From NCBI RefSeq assembly GCF_003610295.1, contig NZ_RAPV01000001.1, positions 3,658,001 to 3,722,000 on the forward strand: a stretch of DNA of 64,000 nucleotides, given 5' to 3'. This DNA comes from Paraburkholderia sp. BL23I1N1. Its GTDB lineage: Bacteria; Pseudomonadota; Gammaproteobacteria; Burkholderiales; Burkholderiaceae. Positions 7,514 through 15,852 of the stretch are shown in pieces. The translations under genes were made by a program, and so were the position numbers. Under the pieces are notes generated by a model. That model had not been told where the DNA came from and made no database searches. It was given only the letters and a program-made list of their open reading frames with translations. The stretch's first letter is position 1. Each line of letters opens with the position of its first letter.

Positions 7514-8953
7514 CTAGCGGCCGAGGCCGCCCATCATCATGTACTTCAGTTCGGTGTATTCATCGAGCCCGTACTTCGAGCCTTCGCGGCCGAGACCCGA
7601 TTGTTTGACGCCGCCGAACGGTGCGACTTCGGTCGACACAATGCCCTCGTTGATGCCGACCATACCGCTCTCCAGCGCCTCGGCGACGCGCCATGCGCGG
7701 GCCAGGTCGCGCGTGTAGAAGTACGCGGAAAGGCCGAACGGCGTGTCGTTTGCCGCGGCAATGGCTTCCTCTTCGGACTTGAAGCGGAAACAGGCTGCCA
7801 CCGGGCCGAAGGTTTCTTCCTCCGCGATCAACATCGACTTCGACGCATCGGCCAGCACAGTCGGCTCATAGAACGTGCCGCCGAGCGCGTGCGGCTTTCC
7901 GCCGGTCAATACCTTCGCGCCCTTTTGCAGCGCGTCGGCGACGTGCGTTTCCACCTTCTTCAGCGCTGCCTGGTTGATCAGCGGACCTTGCTCGACCTCG
8001 CCTTGCAGCGCATTACCGACACGCATTTTCCGGACGGCCTGTGTCAGTGCCTGCGTGAACGCATCGTAAATTCCGTCCTGCACGTAGAAACGGTTCACGC
8101 ACACACAGGTCTGCCCGGTGTTGCGAAACTTCGAAGCCATTGCACCCTGCACGGCAGCGTCGATGTCCGCATCGTCGAACACGATGAACGGTGCATTGCC
8201 GCCGAGCTCCAGAGACAGCTTCTTCAGCGTATCCGCGGACTGCTTCGCGAGCAGCTTGCCGACGCGCGTCGAGCCGGTGAACGAGAGCTTGCGCACCACG
8301 TCCGATTCCGTCATCACGGCGCCGATCGCCACTGCGTCGCCGGAGACGATGTTGAACACGCCCGGTGGAATGCCGGCCTGTTCCGCCAGCACCGCCAATG
8401 CGAAGGCGGACAACGGCGTTTCTTCGGAGGGCTTGAGCACCATCGTGCAACCCGCTGCGAGCGCCGGACCGGCCTTGCGCGTGATCATGGCGAGCGGGAA
8501 GTTCCACGGCGTGATGGCCGCGACCACGCCGACCGGCTCGCGCGTCACGATGATCTTCGCGTTCGGATTGGGGCTCGGGATCACGTCGCCGTAGCTGCGC
8601 TTCGCTTCCTCGGCAAACCATTCGAAGAAGCTCGCCGCATAGCCCACTTCGCCGCGCGCTTCGGCAAGCGGCTTGCCTTGCTCGAGCGTCATCAGTTCAG
8701 CGAGCGCCTCGCGGTTCTCGAGCATCAATTCGCCCCAGCGTTTAACGCGCGCGCCGCGCTCCTTGGCGGTCAGCTTCCGCCACGCCGGATAAGCGCGTTC
8801 GGCCGCAGCAATGGCTTGCGTCGTTTCCGCCGAGCCGCCTTTCGCGACCTGAGCGATGACCTCTCCCGTCGCCGGGTTCAGAACAGGGTACGTGCTTGCG
8901 CTTCCAACCCATTCGCCGGCAATGTAGTGCCCTGTGCGAAGAAGTTCCTTCAT
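7514..8953 (-). CDS. gabD: NAD(P)+-dependent succinate-semialdehyde dehydrogenase
   Basis: Oxidises succinic semialdehyde to succinate, the last step of GABA degradation; related aldehydes are possible substrates. Aldehyde dehydrogenase motifs are intact: TPWNFPLAMITRKAGPALAA, the glycine motif FTGSTRVGKLL, the catalytic Glu in LELGGNAPF and the catalytic Cys in GQTCVCVNRFYVQDGIYD, the GabD-specific form. I chose ATG 8953 (MKELLRTGHYIAGEW, 479 aa), preceded by GGAGAAGGCAGC. The longer frame to 9049 would overlap the upstream gene. The start overlaps the stop of the aldo/keto reductase gene by ATGA, so the two are translationally coupled. The 3' end abuts the IS1182-type element. Confidence 0.92.
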   Translation of the reverse strand: MKELLRTGHYIAGEWVGSASTYPVLNPATGEVIAQVAKGGSAETTQAIAAAERAYPAWRKLTAKERGARVKRWGELMLENREALAELMTLEQGKPLAEARGEVGYAASFFEWFAEEAKRSYGDVIPSPNPNAKIIVTREPVGVVAAITPWNFPLAMITRKAGPALAAGCTMVLKPSEETPLSAFALAVLAEQAGIPPGVFNIVSGDAVAIGAVMTESDVVRKLSFTGSTRVGKLLAKQSADTLKKLSLELGGNAPFIVFDDADIDAAVQGAMASKFRNTGQTCVCVNRFYVQDGIYDAFTQALTQAVRKMRVGNALQGEVEQGPLINQAALKKVETHVADALQKGAKVLTGGKPHALGGTFYEPTVLADASKSMLIAEEETFGPVAACFRFKSEEEAIAAANDTPFGLSAYFYTRDLARAWRVAEALESGMVGINEGIVSTEVAPFGGVKQSGLGREGSKYGLDEYTELKYMMMGGLGR

Positions 8954-9987
8954 GCTGCCTTCTCCATATTCCCGGCGAATACGCCTTGCGCAACTCGCGC
9001 TTCGCGGGCAATGCGCTTGCCTGCGGTGTAGTCGTTTATCAGATCGCACGGGGTGTAATTGCGTTCGAGTTCGAACAGTTCGTCGTCACTGAGCTTCGTG
9101 CCGAGCGAGGCGAGCGCGCTATCGAATTGCGCGGGCGTGTCCGCGCCAACCAGCATGCTGGCGACGCCGCCATGATTCAGCACCCATGCCTGCGCAATCT
9201 GCGCAGCCGACACGCCGCGCCGCGCCGCCACGCGCGCCACCGACGCGGCAATCTCGCGCGATGCCGTATCGCCGTACATTTGTGCCGTGAAGAAATCGGT
9301 CTGATTGCGCGTGGAGCTCGGATCGCAGGTCAGGAGACCGCGCGCCAGCGGACTGAACACCGACACGCCGACGCCCTGATCCTGGCAATACGGAATCATT
9401 TCGCGCTCTTCCTCGCGGTACGCGAGGTTCAATTGCAACTGCATGTTGATCGGCTTGTGCCAGCCGTTGCGTTCGCACACTTGCATGATCTTGGCGAACT
9501 GCCACGTGTACATTGTCGATACGCCGATGTAGCGCGCCTTGCCCGCGCGCACGATATCGTTCATAGCGCCCATGGTTTCTTCAACGGGCGTATTCACGTC
9601 GAAGAAATGCAGCATGTAGATATCGATGTAATCCATGCCGAGACGCGTAAGCGACGCGTCGATACCGTCCATGATGTGTTTGCGCGAATGGCCGCCGGCG
9701 TTCTGGTATGAACCCATGTCATAGCCGACCTTGGTCGTCACGACGATTTCCTCGCGGCGCGCAATGCGCTTCAAAATGCGGCCCACGACTTCTTCGCCCA
9801 CGCCGGTCGAATAGAAATCCGCGAGGTCGATGAAATTGACGCCGGCTTCCAGCGCGTGGCGCACGATCGGCTCGCTCTGCGCTTCGTCGAAAATCCATGG
9901 CTTCCATTGCGGCGTGCCCATGTTCATCGTACCGAGGCACAGACGCGAAACCTTCAGGCCCGAGTGACCGAGGCGAACATAATCCAT
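8950..9987 (-). CDS. Aldo/keto reductase, 345 aa
   Basis: An NADPH-dependent aldo/keto reductase of the TIM-barrel family. The catalytic tetrad is visible: Asp in FIDLADFYS, Tyr in the same segment, Lys in VVTTKVGYD and His in YMLHFFD. The C-terminal half carries cofactor-binding segments such as SVFSPLARGLL. ATG 9987 (MDYVRLGHSGLKVSRLCLGT) follows GAAGGAGACAAGCACT and is preferred over an upstream in-frame start. The stop overlaps the gabD start (ATGA), and fae lies 105 bp upstream on the same strand. The three may form one aldehyde-handling operon. The substrate is unknown. Confidence 0.9.
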   Translation of the reverse strand: MDYVRLGHSGLKVSRLCLGTMNMGTPQWKPWIFDEAQSEPIVRHALEAGVNFIDLADFYSTGVGEEVVGRILKRIARREEIVVTTKVGYDMGSYQNAGGHSRKHIMDGIDASLTRLGMDYIDIYMLHFFDVNTPVEETMGAMNDIVRAGKARYIGVSTMYTWQFAKIMQVCERNGWHKPINMQLQLNLAYREEEREMIPYCQDQGVGVSVFSPLARGLLTCDPSSTRNQTDFFTAQMYGDTASREIAASVARVAARRGVSAAQIAQAWVLNHGGVASMLVGADTPAQFDSALASLGTKLSDDELFELERNYTPCDLINDYTAGKRIAREARVAQGVFAGNMEKAA

Positions 9988-10070
9988 AGTGCTTGTCTCC
10001 TTCCTGATCGCATCCAGTTGCGCAAGCGGTCGCGCAGCACGCACGGCGCGCCAACTGCTGCGTTGCGCGT

Positions 10071-10100
10071 GATTAAGCGTGATTAAGTGTGGTTAACGTT
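10071..10100. repeat. Three 10-bp tandem repeats over the fae stop codon
   Basis: GATTAAGCGT, GATTAAGTGT and GGTTAACGTT lie in tandem. The third unit contains the fae stop codon (complement of 10093-10095). The array occupies part of the 105-bp gap between fae and the aldo/keto reductase gene. Confidence 0.55.
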
Positions 10101-10617
10101 GTTTGGGGGTGTAGAACGGATTCGATACGTCGCGCGCGGCCGCAAACACTTCATCGCGATGCGGAAGGCCCTTCATCGCCGCGAGGATCGCGTTCTTACA
10201 CGCACGATAGTTGTTCTCGAAGACAGCGTCGAGATCGTCGGTAGCCGGATTGACCCAGTTCGCCGACACCACCACCCAATCGTTTTCGGCTTCGGGCGGC
10301 AGCGTGCCGTTCTCGAGCGACTCGGCCACGGCCTTGGCAATGCCGGCCTGCGACGCCCCCCACGTTGCGTTGCCGTGGAAGTCACTGCCAATCTGCGCCT
10401 TGTTCACGTACAGCGTCAACGGCTTGGTCGGGATGCCCGGCTTCGCGATCACGACGAACGGCGCGTGCCCCGCGGAAGGCGTTGCCAGGGCGGTGGCGAA
10501 GGCCTGGCCCGCAGGACCGTTGCGCGGGCCGACGAGCACGTTGATGTGCGCGAGGTTGACGCCGGGGCCTTCGAATCCTTCGCCGATAAAGAGTTGTTTG
10601 TCCGTCGATACGCTCAT
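10093..10617 (-). CDS. fae: Formaldehyde-activating enzyme (5,6,7,8-tetrahydromethanopterin hydro-lyase)
   Basis: Fae condenses formaldehyde with tetrahydromethanopterin in C1-metabolising bacteria. The 174-aa protein has the family hallmark AHINVLVGPRNGPAGQAFAT, containing the conserved catalytic His (residue 24), followed by FVVIAKPGIPTKPLTLYVNK and a C-terminal NPFYTP segment. No other tetrahydromethanopterin pathway gene is in the window, so either the rest lies elsewhere or this is a fae homologue with another role. It is followed on the same strand by an aldo/keto reductase and gabD, which suggests formaldehyde or aldehyde handling, for example during methoxy-aromatic breakdown. That link is inference. 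Confidence 0.92.
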   Translation of the reverse strand: MSVSTDKQLFIGEGFEGPGVNLAHINVLVGPRNGPAGQAFATALATPSAGHAPFVVIAKPGIPTKPLTLYVNKAQIGSDFHGNATWGASQAGIAKAVAESLENGTLPPEAENDWVVVSANWVNPATDDLDAVFENNYRACKNAILAAMKGLPHRDEVFAAARDVSNPFYTPKQR

Positions 10618-10796
10618 GGTCTTTCCGTCGGGGGTGGGTGAATGATCGATTGTGCTGTCCGGTCTTCGCGACCCTGTATCGATGAGTTTTGATCCGGGGT
10701 ATGAGGCGAACTCATCTCCGGGTTTGCCCCGAGCGCTTTAGCTGGCGCTTGGGTGGCAATGAGGTGGCGCATCGGCTCCTGCACGCGGACGAGCGT

Positions 10797-10817
10797 AAAG
10801 GTGAGGGTTTTCGGGAC
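10797..10817 (-). repeat. Dispersed intergenic motif copy
   Basis: Plus-strand AAAGGTGAGGGTTTTCGGGA is the complement of the motif CCCGAAAANNCTCACCTTT, found in an array at 58037-58503 and at other intergenic sites in this window. Confidence 0.7.
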
Positions 10818-11144
10818 TCATGATGGCGAACCTCGAATTGATATGAAAGGTGAACACACCAGCGGCCGCTCACGCACCAGCGGCGCGAAATCCGATACCA
10901 AAGCAAAGTCGACGGAACAGACAGCGTGAGAACCGAATGAAAACCTACGCGATGCTTCGCATAGCCTGGGAACGCCCGCCAGCAAAGGCTGGTGCGGGTT
11001 TCGAGGAAAGTCGTGCAGGCACGCAGCACAACTGGGGCATCGCACCGCACGGTGCGTCATCCGACAAAACCAGGCTCACCGAAACAATGAATCCTGACAC
11101 GCGGCACGGCGCGAAACTCACGGCGCGCCTGGCAAGACCGCGCG

Positions 11145-11165
11145 AAAGGTGAGCGTTTTCGGGAC
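11145..11165 (-). repeat. Dispersed intergenic motif copy
   Basis: Plus-strand AAAGGTGAGCGTTTTCGGGA, identical in form to the copy at 10797 except at one variable base. In the sense of the upstream H-NS-like gene it reads CCCGAAAACGCTCACCTTT. Confidence 0.7.
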
Positions 11166-11261
11166 CCTCTCAGCGGTGCGAGAAAAACCTGACGCAACTT
11201 CACTTCAGAACAATTCGGCGCGTAGCGAGCGCAAGCGCCATGGTCGAAACGAGAAACGACT

Positions 11262-11552
11262 TCAGACTTCAATCAGAAAGCGTTCGCGATTCTTGCCCGC
11301 GAGCCAGCCGGGCGAGCGGCCACGGCCGCTCCACGTCTCGCCGGTTTTCGGGTTGCGGTACTTGGCTACCGAAGCCGTTTTGCGTGCCGTCGCACGCTTG
11401 CTCGTGAAACCCAGCTCTTCGGCTGTCAGGTCGTATTCGGCGACCTTCTGCTTGATCTCGGCGATCGCCTGCGCGATTTCTTTTTCGCGCGCCACCGCGA
11501 CTTCCTTGTGGAGCTTTTCGAGCTGGGCAGTCAATTGTTTGTACGAAGGCAT
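11262..11552 (-). CDS. H-NS family nucleoid-associated protein, 96 aa
   Basis: A small H-NS/BpH3-type DNA-binding protein. Residues 1-50 form a charged coiled-coil-like oligomerisation region (AQLEKLHKEVAVAREKEIAQ). The C-terminal domain has the AT-hook-like DNA-binding loop YRNPKTGETWSGRGRSPGWL. Such proteins bind AT-rich DNA and silence acquired genes. ATG 11552 gives MPSYKQLTAQLEKL and the family's usual length of about 95-105 aa; the in-frame extension to 11708 is unlikely to be translated. An AT-rich region at 13207-13600, 1.7 kb away, could be among its targets, but that is only a guess. Confidence 0.9.
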   Translation of the reverse strand: MPSYKQLTAQLEKLHKEVAVAREKEIAQAIAEIKQKVAEYDLTAEELGFTSKRATARKTASVAKYRNPKTGETWSGRGRSPGWLAGKNRERFLIEV

Positions 11553-11708
11553 GACGGGTACTCCGATCGATTTGACGAACTGTGGTGCGGACGCCCCGGA
11601 GGTAGTCCCTTTTGGGGACACTATCAGACGAATAATGCGCCGGAAAGGGCGGCCTGCGCAGGTGATTCGCACAGGATGGCTCGCGACTAACCGCCGTGGT
11701 CCATGCAT

Positions 11709-12908
11709 TCAATCGTCAATTGCATCGTACACGCGGCGTTCGAAATCGACCGACATAGGGAAGGGTTCGACAGCACGCCGCTGAATCAGCATGAGACCGA
11801 TCAGGTCTTCCACCGGATCGGCGAACCATGTCGTGCCATACGCACCCGGCCAGCCGAACGAACCTATCGAGCGATAGCCGAGCGGCAGCTGCTGCGCGGG
11901 ATCGTCGACGACGGACAAACCGAGGCCAAAGCCCTGGCCCGCCCACATCACATGACCGAACGCCGGCACGCGGCGCTGGTCACGGGTCAGAAAATTCGAG
12001 CGCATCAAATCGACCGAGCGATGCGACAGCAACCGTATCGAACCGACGCGCCCACGCCCTAACAGCAGTTGTGCGAACTGCAGATAGTCCTGCGCCGTCG
12101 AGACAAGGCCGCCGCCACCGCTCTGGAAGCGGTCGGAATTCGCCCAGCGGCTCGCCGACGGATGGTCTTCGACCACACGCCGCCGCGTGCCCGGCTCAAC
12201 GCCATACGCCGTCGCCAAACGCGTAAGCTGCGAGTCGGGCACCGAGAACGCCGTGTCGCGCATGCCGAGCGGCTCAAATATCCGTGTCCGGAAGAAGTCG
12301 CCGAGCCGCATGCCGCTGACGCGCTCGATCAGCACGCCCAGGACATCGGTCGCGATGCCGTAGTGCCAGCGCGAACCGGGCTGAAACATCAGCGGCAAGC
12401 TGGCGATCCGCTTCAACCACGCGTTGGCATCGCCACGCGCTTCGATTCCGTTGAAGGCGGCCGCGTAGGCCTCGGCCAACGGACCGGTGGCCGTAAAGTG
12501 ATAGGCGTAGCCGGCGCGATGCGTCAGCAGATCGAGCACGGTCAGCGGCGTTCGGGCCGGGTCGGTTTCGTCGAGCGGGCCGCCGGGGTCGCGTAGCACG
12601 GAAGGCGACGCCAGCTCCGGCAGCCAGAGCGAGATCGGTGTGTCGAGCGCGAGCCGGTCCTCTTCGATAAGCATCAGGATCGCCGCACTCGTCACCGGCT
12701 TGGTCATCGAGGCGATACGAAACAGCGTGTCGCGCTCCATGGGCAGTTGGGCGGCCTCGTCGCACCAGCCGAGCGGTTCGAAATAGCCAATTTCACCGCG
12801 CCGCCAGATCAGCGAAACGACGCCCGGCACCTCGCCGCGCTCCACATAGCCTTGCATGGCGTTTGTGAGCGCCGTCAGCCGGGCGGCCGAAAGTCGTGCA
12901 GGTTGCAT
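11709..12908 (-). CDS. Serine hydrolase, class C beta-lactamase/EstB-like family, 399 aa
   Basis: A member of the class C beta-lactamase-related serine hydrolases, probably an esterase or peptidase rather than a beta-lactamase. The SxxK nucleophile motif is in RIASMTKPVTSA (near residue 67). The Tyr motif is in WHYGIATDVLGVLIERVSGM, and a late GWPGAYGTTWFADP segment corresponds to the third active-site element. No signal peptide is evident, so it is probably cytoplasmic, like EstB. ATG 12908 follows CAGGAGGAGC. The gene stands alone between the H-NS-like gene and a small hypothetical gene. Confidence 0.88.
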   Translation of the reverse strand: MQPARLSAARLTALTNAMQGYVERGEVPGVVSLIWRRGEIGYFEPLGWCDEAAQLPMERDTLFRIASMTKPVTSAAILMLIEEDRLALDTPISLWLPELASPSVLRDPGGPLDETDPARTPLTVLDLLTHRAGYAYHFTATGPLAEAYAAAFNGIEARGDANAWLKRIASLPLMFQPGSRWHYGIATDVLGVLIERVSGMRLGDFFRTRIFEPLGMRDTAFSVPDSQLTRLATAYGVEPGTRRRVVEDHPSASRWANSDRFQSGGGGLVSTAQDYLQFAQLLLGRGRVGSIRLLSHRSVDLMRSNFLTRDQRRVPAFGHVMWAGQGFGLGLSVVDDPAQQLPLGYRSIGSFGWPGAYGTTWFADPVEDLIGLMLIQRRAVEPFPMSVDFERRVYDAIDD

Positions 12909-13002
12909 GCTCCTCCTGATCTATAGGCGTTACGTTCCCTAATTTTTGCAGAGAACGTTACCCGATCAGACGGTACACGTCACCCTTCACTCCGGCGGAC
13001 GG

Positions 13003-13206
13003 TCATGCTTTTCGCCGCGCCTCCAATGCCGATAGGGCTGCGTCGAGCCGTTTGACGCGGCTCGCCTGGGCCGGCACCAGTGCCGCCCCGGACACCGAAG
13101 CGATGCGGTTGCGCCAATAGGACAGTGGGATACGGTCTTCAGCGGAAATATGCGAGATTACATGTTCAAGATGTACGATATCTTTTTCGAGTTGATGGTG
13201 ATTCAT
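13003..13206 (-). CDS. Small hypothetical protein, 67 aa
   Basis: A short charged, largely helical protein (MNHHQLEKDIVHLEHVISHI, then a stretch with SYWRNRI and a C-terminal LDAALSALEARRKA). The ATG at 13206 has a weak GGGAAAGCA upstream. No domain is recognised; it resembles small uncharacterised proteins found in Burkholderiales. Its 5' side is the unusually AT-rich 13207-13600 stretch. Confidence 0.6.
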   Translation of the reverse strand: MNHHQLEKDIVHLEHVISHISAEDRIPLSYWRNRIASVSGAALVPAQASRVKRLDAALSALEARRKA

Positions 13207-13716
13207 TGCTTTCCCTGGAATTACTCATTGAGTTCGTATAAAAAGCATAAAACGTGCCGTAATTACACAATCCAGTCCACTCAAACGGAAAATCTTTCTT
13301 AAACCGTTAATCCAACCCGCCGCACCCCCGGCAAAATCTGCGTATATTTTTTTATCTTTGAGTCGGCCAGGTGACGATACTGCGAAGGATCTTCGCGTTC
13401 CGTTAGGTGCCGCACTGACCTGAATTAATGGAAAAACCGAAGTGTTTTGTTATCGGTGCAAACAGTGTGATTAATAGTCTCGAATCAGCTCAATAAAAAT
13501 CCAATGCGCATCATAGCCGTTTCGACGATGTGCATTAGTGACAGATATTTATGACGGTCATATGCATTTTGCACGACATCAGTTTGTCGCATGACCGGGT
13601 TTGGGTCGCTCAAACAGAATCGGCGCTGAGCGGGAGATGCCCGCCGTCAAGCAGGGCGGCGGGATAAAGGAAGGAAATTTTCAATTCGATTACGCCAGCC
13701 ATTGGCCGGCATAACG
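13207..13716. other. AT-rich intergenic region, no gene seen
   Basis: About 510 bp between the small hypothetical gene and the lipoprotein gene. Between 13230 and 13600 the sequence is clearly more AT-rich than its surroundings (runs such as TATATTTTTTTATC near 13355). A 7-bp stem at 13640-13646/13657-13663 is the only hairpin noted. It presumably holds the promoter of the 67-aa gene. No open frame has coding character. Confidence 0.5.
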
Positions 13717-13977
13717 TCATTTCGCGCGGCAGGCGTATATCAGACTGAGCGTGCCGTTGTCGCTGGACTGGCGCACGACGTCGAAAGTGCCGCCGCAAGC
13801 CGCACTTGCCTGTTGCGAGCAGGAGTCGGAGCCTGCCGGACATTGAACCAGCGTAGTCGGGCGGCCGTCCGATAGAAACAGCGGCGCGCTACTGCTGCAA
13901 CCGCTCAGCACGGCGGCTGCGGGAAGCGCCAGCGCGGCACAGGTAAGGCGCGCGAAAGAGAAGAGACTGCGTTTCAT
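13717..13977 (-). CDS. Small lipoprotein, 86 aa
   Basis: The protein starts with a basic and hydrophobic signal sequence (MKRSLFSFARLTCAALALPA) and a lipobox LSGC, so Cys 27 should be lipidated and the protein anchored in the envelope. The short mature part contains several cysteines (VQCPAGSDSCSQQASAACGG and a C-terminal YACRAK), which may form disulphides in the periplasm. No known domain is recognised. It is monocistronic and lies just downstream of the sigma-54 activator gene on the same strand. Confidence 0.8.
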   Translation of the reverse strand: MKRSLFSFARLTCAALALPAAAVLSGCSSSAPLFLSDGRPTTLVQCPAGSDSCSQQASAACGGTFDVVRQSSDNGTLSLIYACRAK

Positions 13978-14064
13978 TTGAAACCCCGATCACATCTTGT
14001 TTTTCGATCACGCGATTGTGCCACGCGGCAATTGCACTGCGTCATTCGATCTCGCCGGACTTTG

Positions 14065-15540
14065 TCACACTTCGATGCCGTATGCCGCGATCTTTTTGTA
14101 GAGCGTCGCGCGGCCCATGCCAATCTGCACGGCCGTCTCGATCACGCGACCGCCGTTGGCCCGCAAGGCGTCGCAAAGGTAGCGCTTTTCAAACGCGGCC
14201 ATGGCGTCGCTCCACGACATCGCCTCGGACGGCGCTGAGGCCGCTGAGGCCGCGCCTGAAGTGTGCGCTTGAGAAACGATGGAACCATGCGGACGATGCC
14301 CGCTATGCGCCGAACCAATGAACGGCGCCAGCGCACGCGCATCGATTCGCTCGCTGTCCGCGAGCATCACCGCCCGCTCCAGCGTGTTGCGCAGTTCGCG
14401 CACATTGCCGGGCCACGCATACGAACACAGCAGCCGCAACGCGTCGTCCTGCAATTCGAGGTGACTGGCGCCGCGCGCTTGCGTCGACAGGTCTTCGAGC
14501 ATGGCGTAGGCCAGCGCTTCGATATCGGACGAACGCTCGCGCAGTGCCGGCGCCTGGATCGTCAACACGTTCAGCCGATAGAACAGATCCGCGCGGAAAC
14601 GCCCTGCCGCGACCAGCGCCGGCAAATCGGCCGAGGTCGCGGCGATGATCCGCACGTCCGCGCGAACGATCCGGTTCGAGCCGAGCGGTTCGAACTCCTT
14701 GTCCTGAAGCACGCGCAACAGCTTGCCCTGCAGAGGCAACGGCATATCACCGATTTCGTCGAGAAACAGCGTACCGCCGTTCGCGAGTTCGAACTTGCCG
14801 ACACGTCCCTTGCGGTCGGCGCCGGTATAAGCGCCAGGCGCGGCGCCGAAGAATTCGACTTCGAGCAAGGTGTCCGGAATCGCCGCGACGTTGACGGTCA
14901 CGAGCGGCTGATTCGCCCGCGCCGACCCGCCATGAATCGCGTGCGCCAGCAGTTCCTTGCCGGTGCCGGTTTCGCCGAGCAACAGCACCGGCGACTCGAG
15001 TTGTGCGGCGCGGCGGGCCTGGCGCTTCACTTCGAGACTGGCCGCGCTCGTGCCGACAAAACTGCCGAACGTGTACTTCGCCCGTCTTGCCTGCGCGAGC
15101 GATTGACGCGTCGCGATCAACTCTTCCTGCACGCGCGAATAGTGGGAAAAAAGCGGCGTCAGCGCCTTCAACTCGTCGAACAACGCGAAACCCACCGCGC
15201 CGACCGTTTCGCCCGCATCGTCTTTCAGCGGCAGCCGCGTCACAACGAGCGGCTCGCGGTCCGTTTCGAGGATATCGAGCAGAATCGGTTTGCCGGTCTT
15301 CACGACCTCGCGCATCAGGCTGTTGGGAATCACCTCCTCGCAATCCCTGCCAATGGCCTGCTGCGGGTCCGAAAAACCGAAACGCGCCGCATAGCGTTTG
15401 TTGATCCAGACGACGCGCGCCTCGGCGTCGACGATAAACGTGCCTTCGCTGAAGTTTTCGAACGTACGGAAAAGCGAATCCATCGCCCGGCGAAGTACGT
15501 CGCCGTAGGTGGCAGGAAGGCCCGCCCAGTCGTTCATCAT
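14065..15540 (-). CDS. Sigma-54-dependent transcriptional activator with PAS domain (HbcR-like)
   Basis: An enhancer-binding protein for sigma-54 RNA polymerase. Order of domains: PAS sensor (about residues 15-130, [20 protein letters not shown]), AAA+ domain with Walker A GETGTGKE, the sigma-54 contact loop GAYTGA (also the family GAFTGA position), Walker [10 protein letters not shown]-finger region, then a Fis-type helix-turn-helix at the C-terminus ([20 protein letters not shown]). There is no receiver domain, so it probably senses a ligand or metabolite via PAS. ATG 15540 (MMNDWAGLP) is preferred; the 589-aa extension runs into the shared promoter region. It is divergent from a GntP transporter with a sigma-54 promoter, like hbcR/hbcT of pseudomonads. 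Confidence 0.9.
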   Translation of the reverse strand: MMNDWAGLPATYGDVLRRAMDSLFRTFENFSEGTFIVDAEARVVWINKRYAARFGFSDPQQAIGRDCEEVIPNSLMREVVKTGKPILLDILETDREPLVVTRLPLKDDAGETVGAVGFALFDELKALTPLFSHYSRVQEELIATRQSLAQARRAKYTFGSFVGTSAASLEVKRQARRAAQLESPVLLLGETGTGKELLAHAIHGGSARANQPLVTVNVAAIPDTLLEVEFFGAAPGAYTGADRKGRVGKFELANGGTLFLDEIGDMPLPLQGKLLRVLQDKEFEPLGSNRIVRADVRIIAATSADLPALVAAGRFRADLFYRLNVLTIQAPALRERSSDIEALAYAMLEDLSTQARGASHLELQDDALRLLCSYAWPGNVRELRNTLERAVMLADSERIDARALAPFIGSAHSGHRPHGSIVSQAHTSGAASAASAPSEAMSWSDAMAAFEKRYLCDALRANGGRVIETAVQIGMGRATLYKKIAAYGIEV

Positions 15541-15576
15541 GGTGTCGCTGTCTCCGGCTATCGTCTTATTTATGCT

Positions 15577-15594
15577 TGTCTCATTTCGTAGACA
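15577..15594. promoter_or_regulatory. Possible upstream activator site for the sigma-54 regulator
   Basis: TGTCTCATTTCGTAGACA has matching outer arms (TGTC/GACA) and lies about 185 bp upstream of the sigma-54 promoter, a normal distance for an enhancer-binding protein. Related GTCTC/GAGAC words recur nearby (for example TTTGAGACG near 15685). Binding is inferred. Confidence 0.35.
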
Positions 15595-15766
15595 GCTTAT
15601 CTCATCACCGAGATCGCCAGCAAGCTCGCCCCATAAGGGTTTAACCTCAATTGAGCCTATGTTCAGCTGATTTGCGTCCCGTTTTTGAGACGTTTGGGTA
15701 CAATCGGCCGCATCACGTTTCGAGCTTCGGCCTGTGAAATCAACGGGCAGGCCGCTTGAGCGCACG

Positions 15767-15782
15767 TGGCATGGAATCTGCA
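15767..15782 (+). promoter_or_regulatory. Sigma-54 promoter of the GntP transporter gene
   Basis: TGGCATGGAATCTGCA matches the -24/-12 consensus, with GG at 15768-15769 and GC at 15780-15781 separated by exactly 10 bp. Transcription would start near 15793, giving a leader of about 60 nt to ATG 15853. The divergent gene encodes the expected sigma-54 activator. Confidence 0.75.
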
Positions 15783-15852
15783 TTTGCGGGCGCCGGGCCG
15801 TCGCACTCATCGAGACGGCGTACACGTAGAACAACCAAGTTTCGGAGACTCA

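Larger units (their letters stand above)
10618..11261. other. Intergenic region with two copies of the CCCGAAAA...CTCACCTTT motif
   Basis: This is 644 bp between fae and the H-NS-like gene with no convincing coding sequence; short frames here have no family resemblance. It holds two minus-strand copies of the dispersed motif at 10797-10817 and 11145-11165. The downstream copy lies about 97 bp past the H-NS-like stop codon. Confidence 0.5.

Noticed and set aside
7445..9031. Plus-strand open frame (about 528 aa) opposite gabD
   Set aside because: Antisense shadow of a gene with all aldehyde-dehydrogenase motifs; no ribosome binding site or family resemblance.
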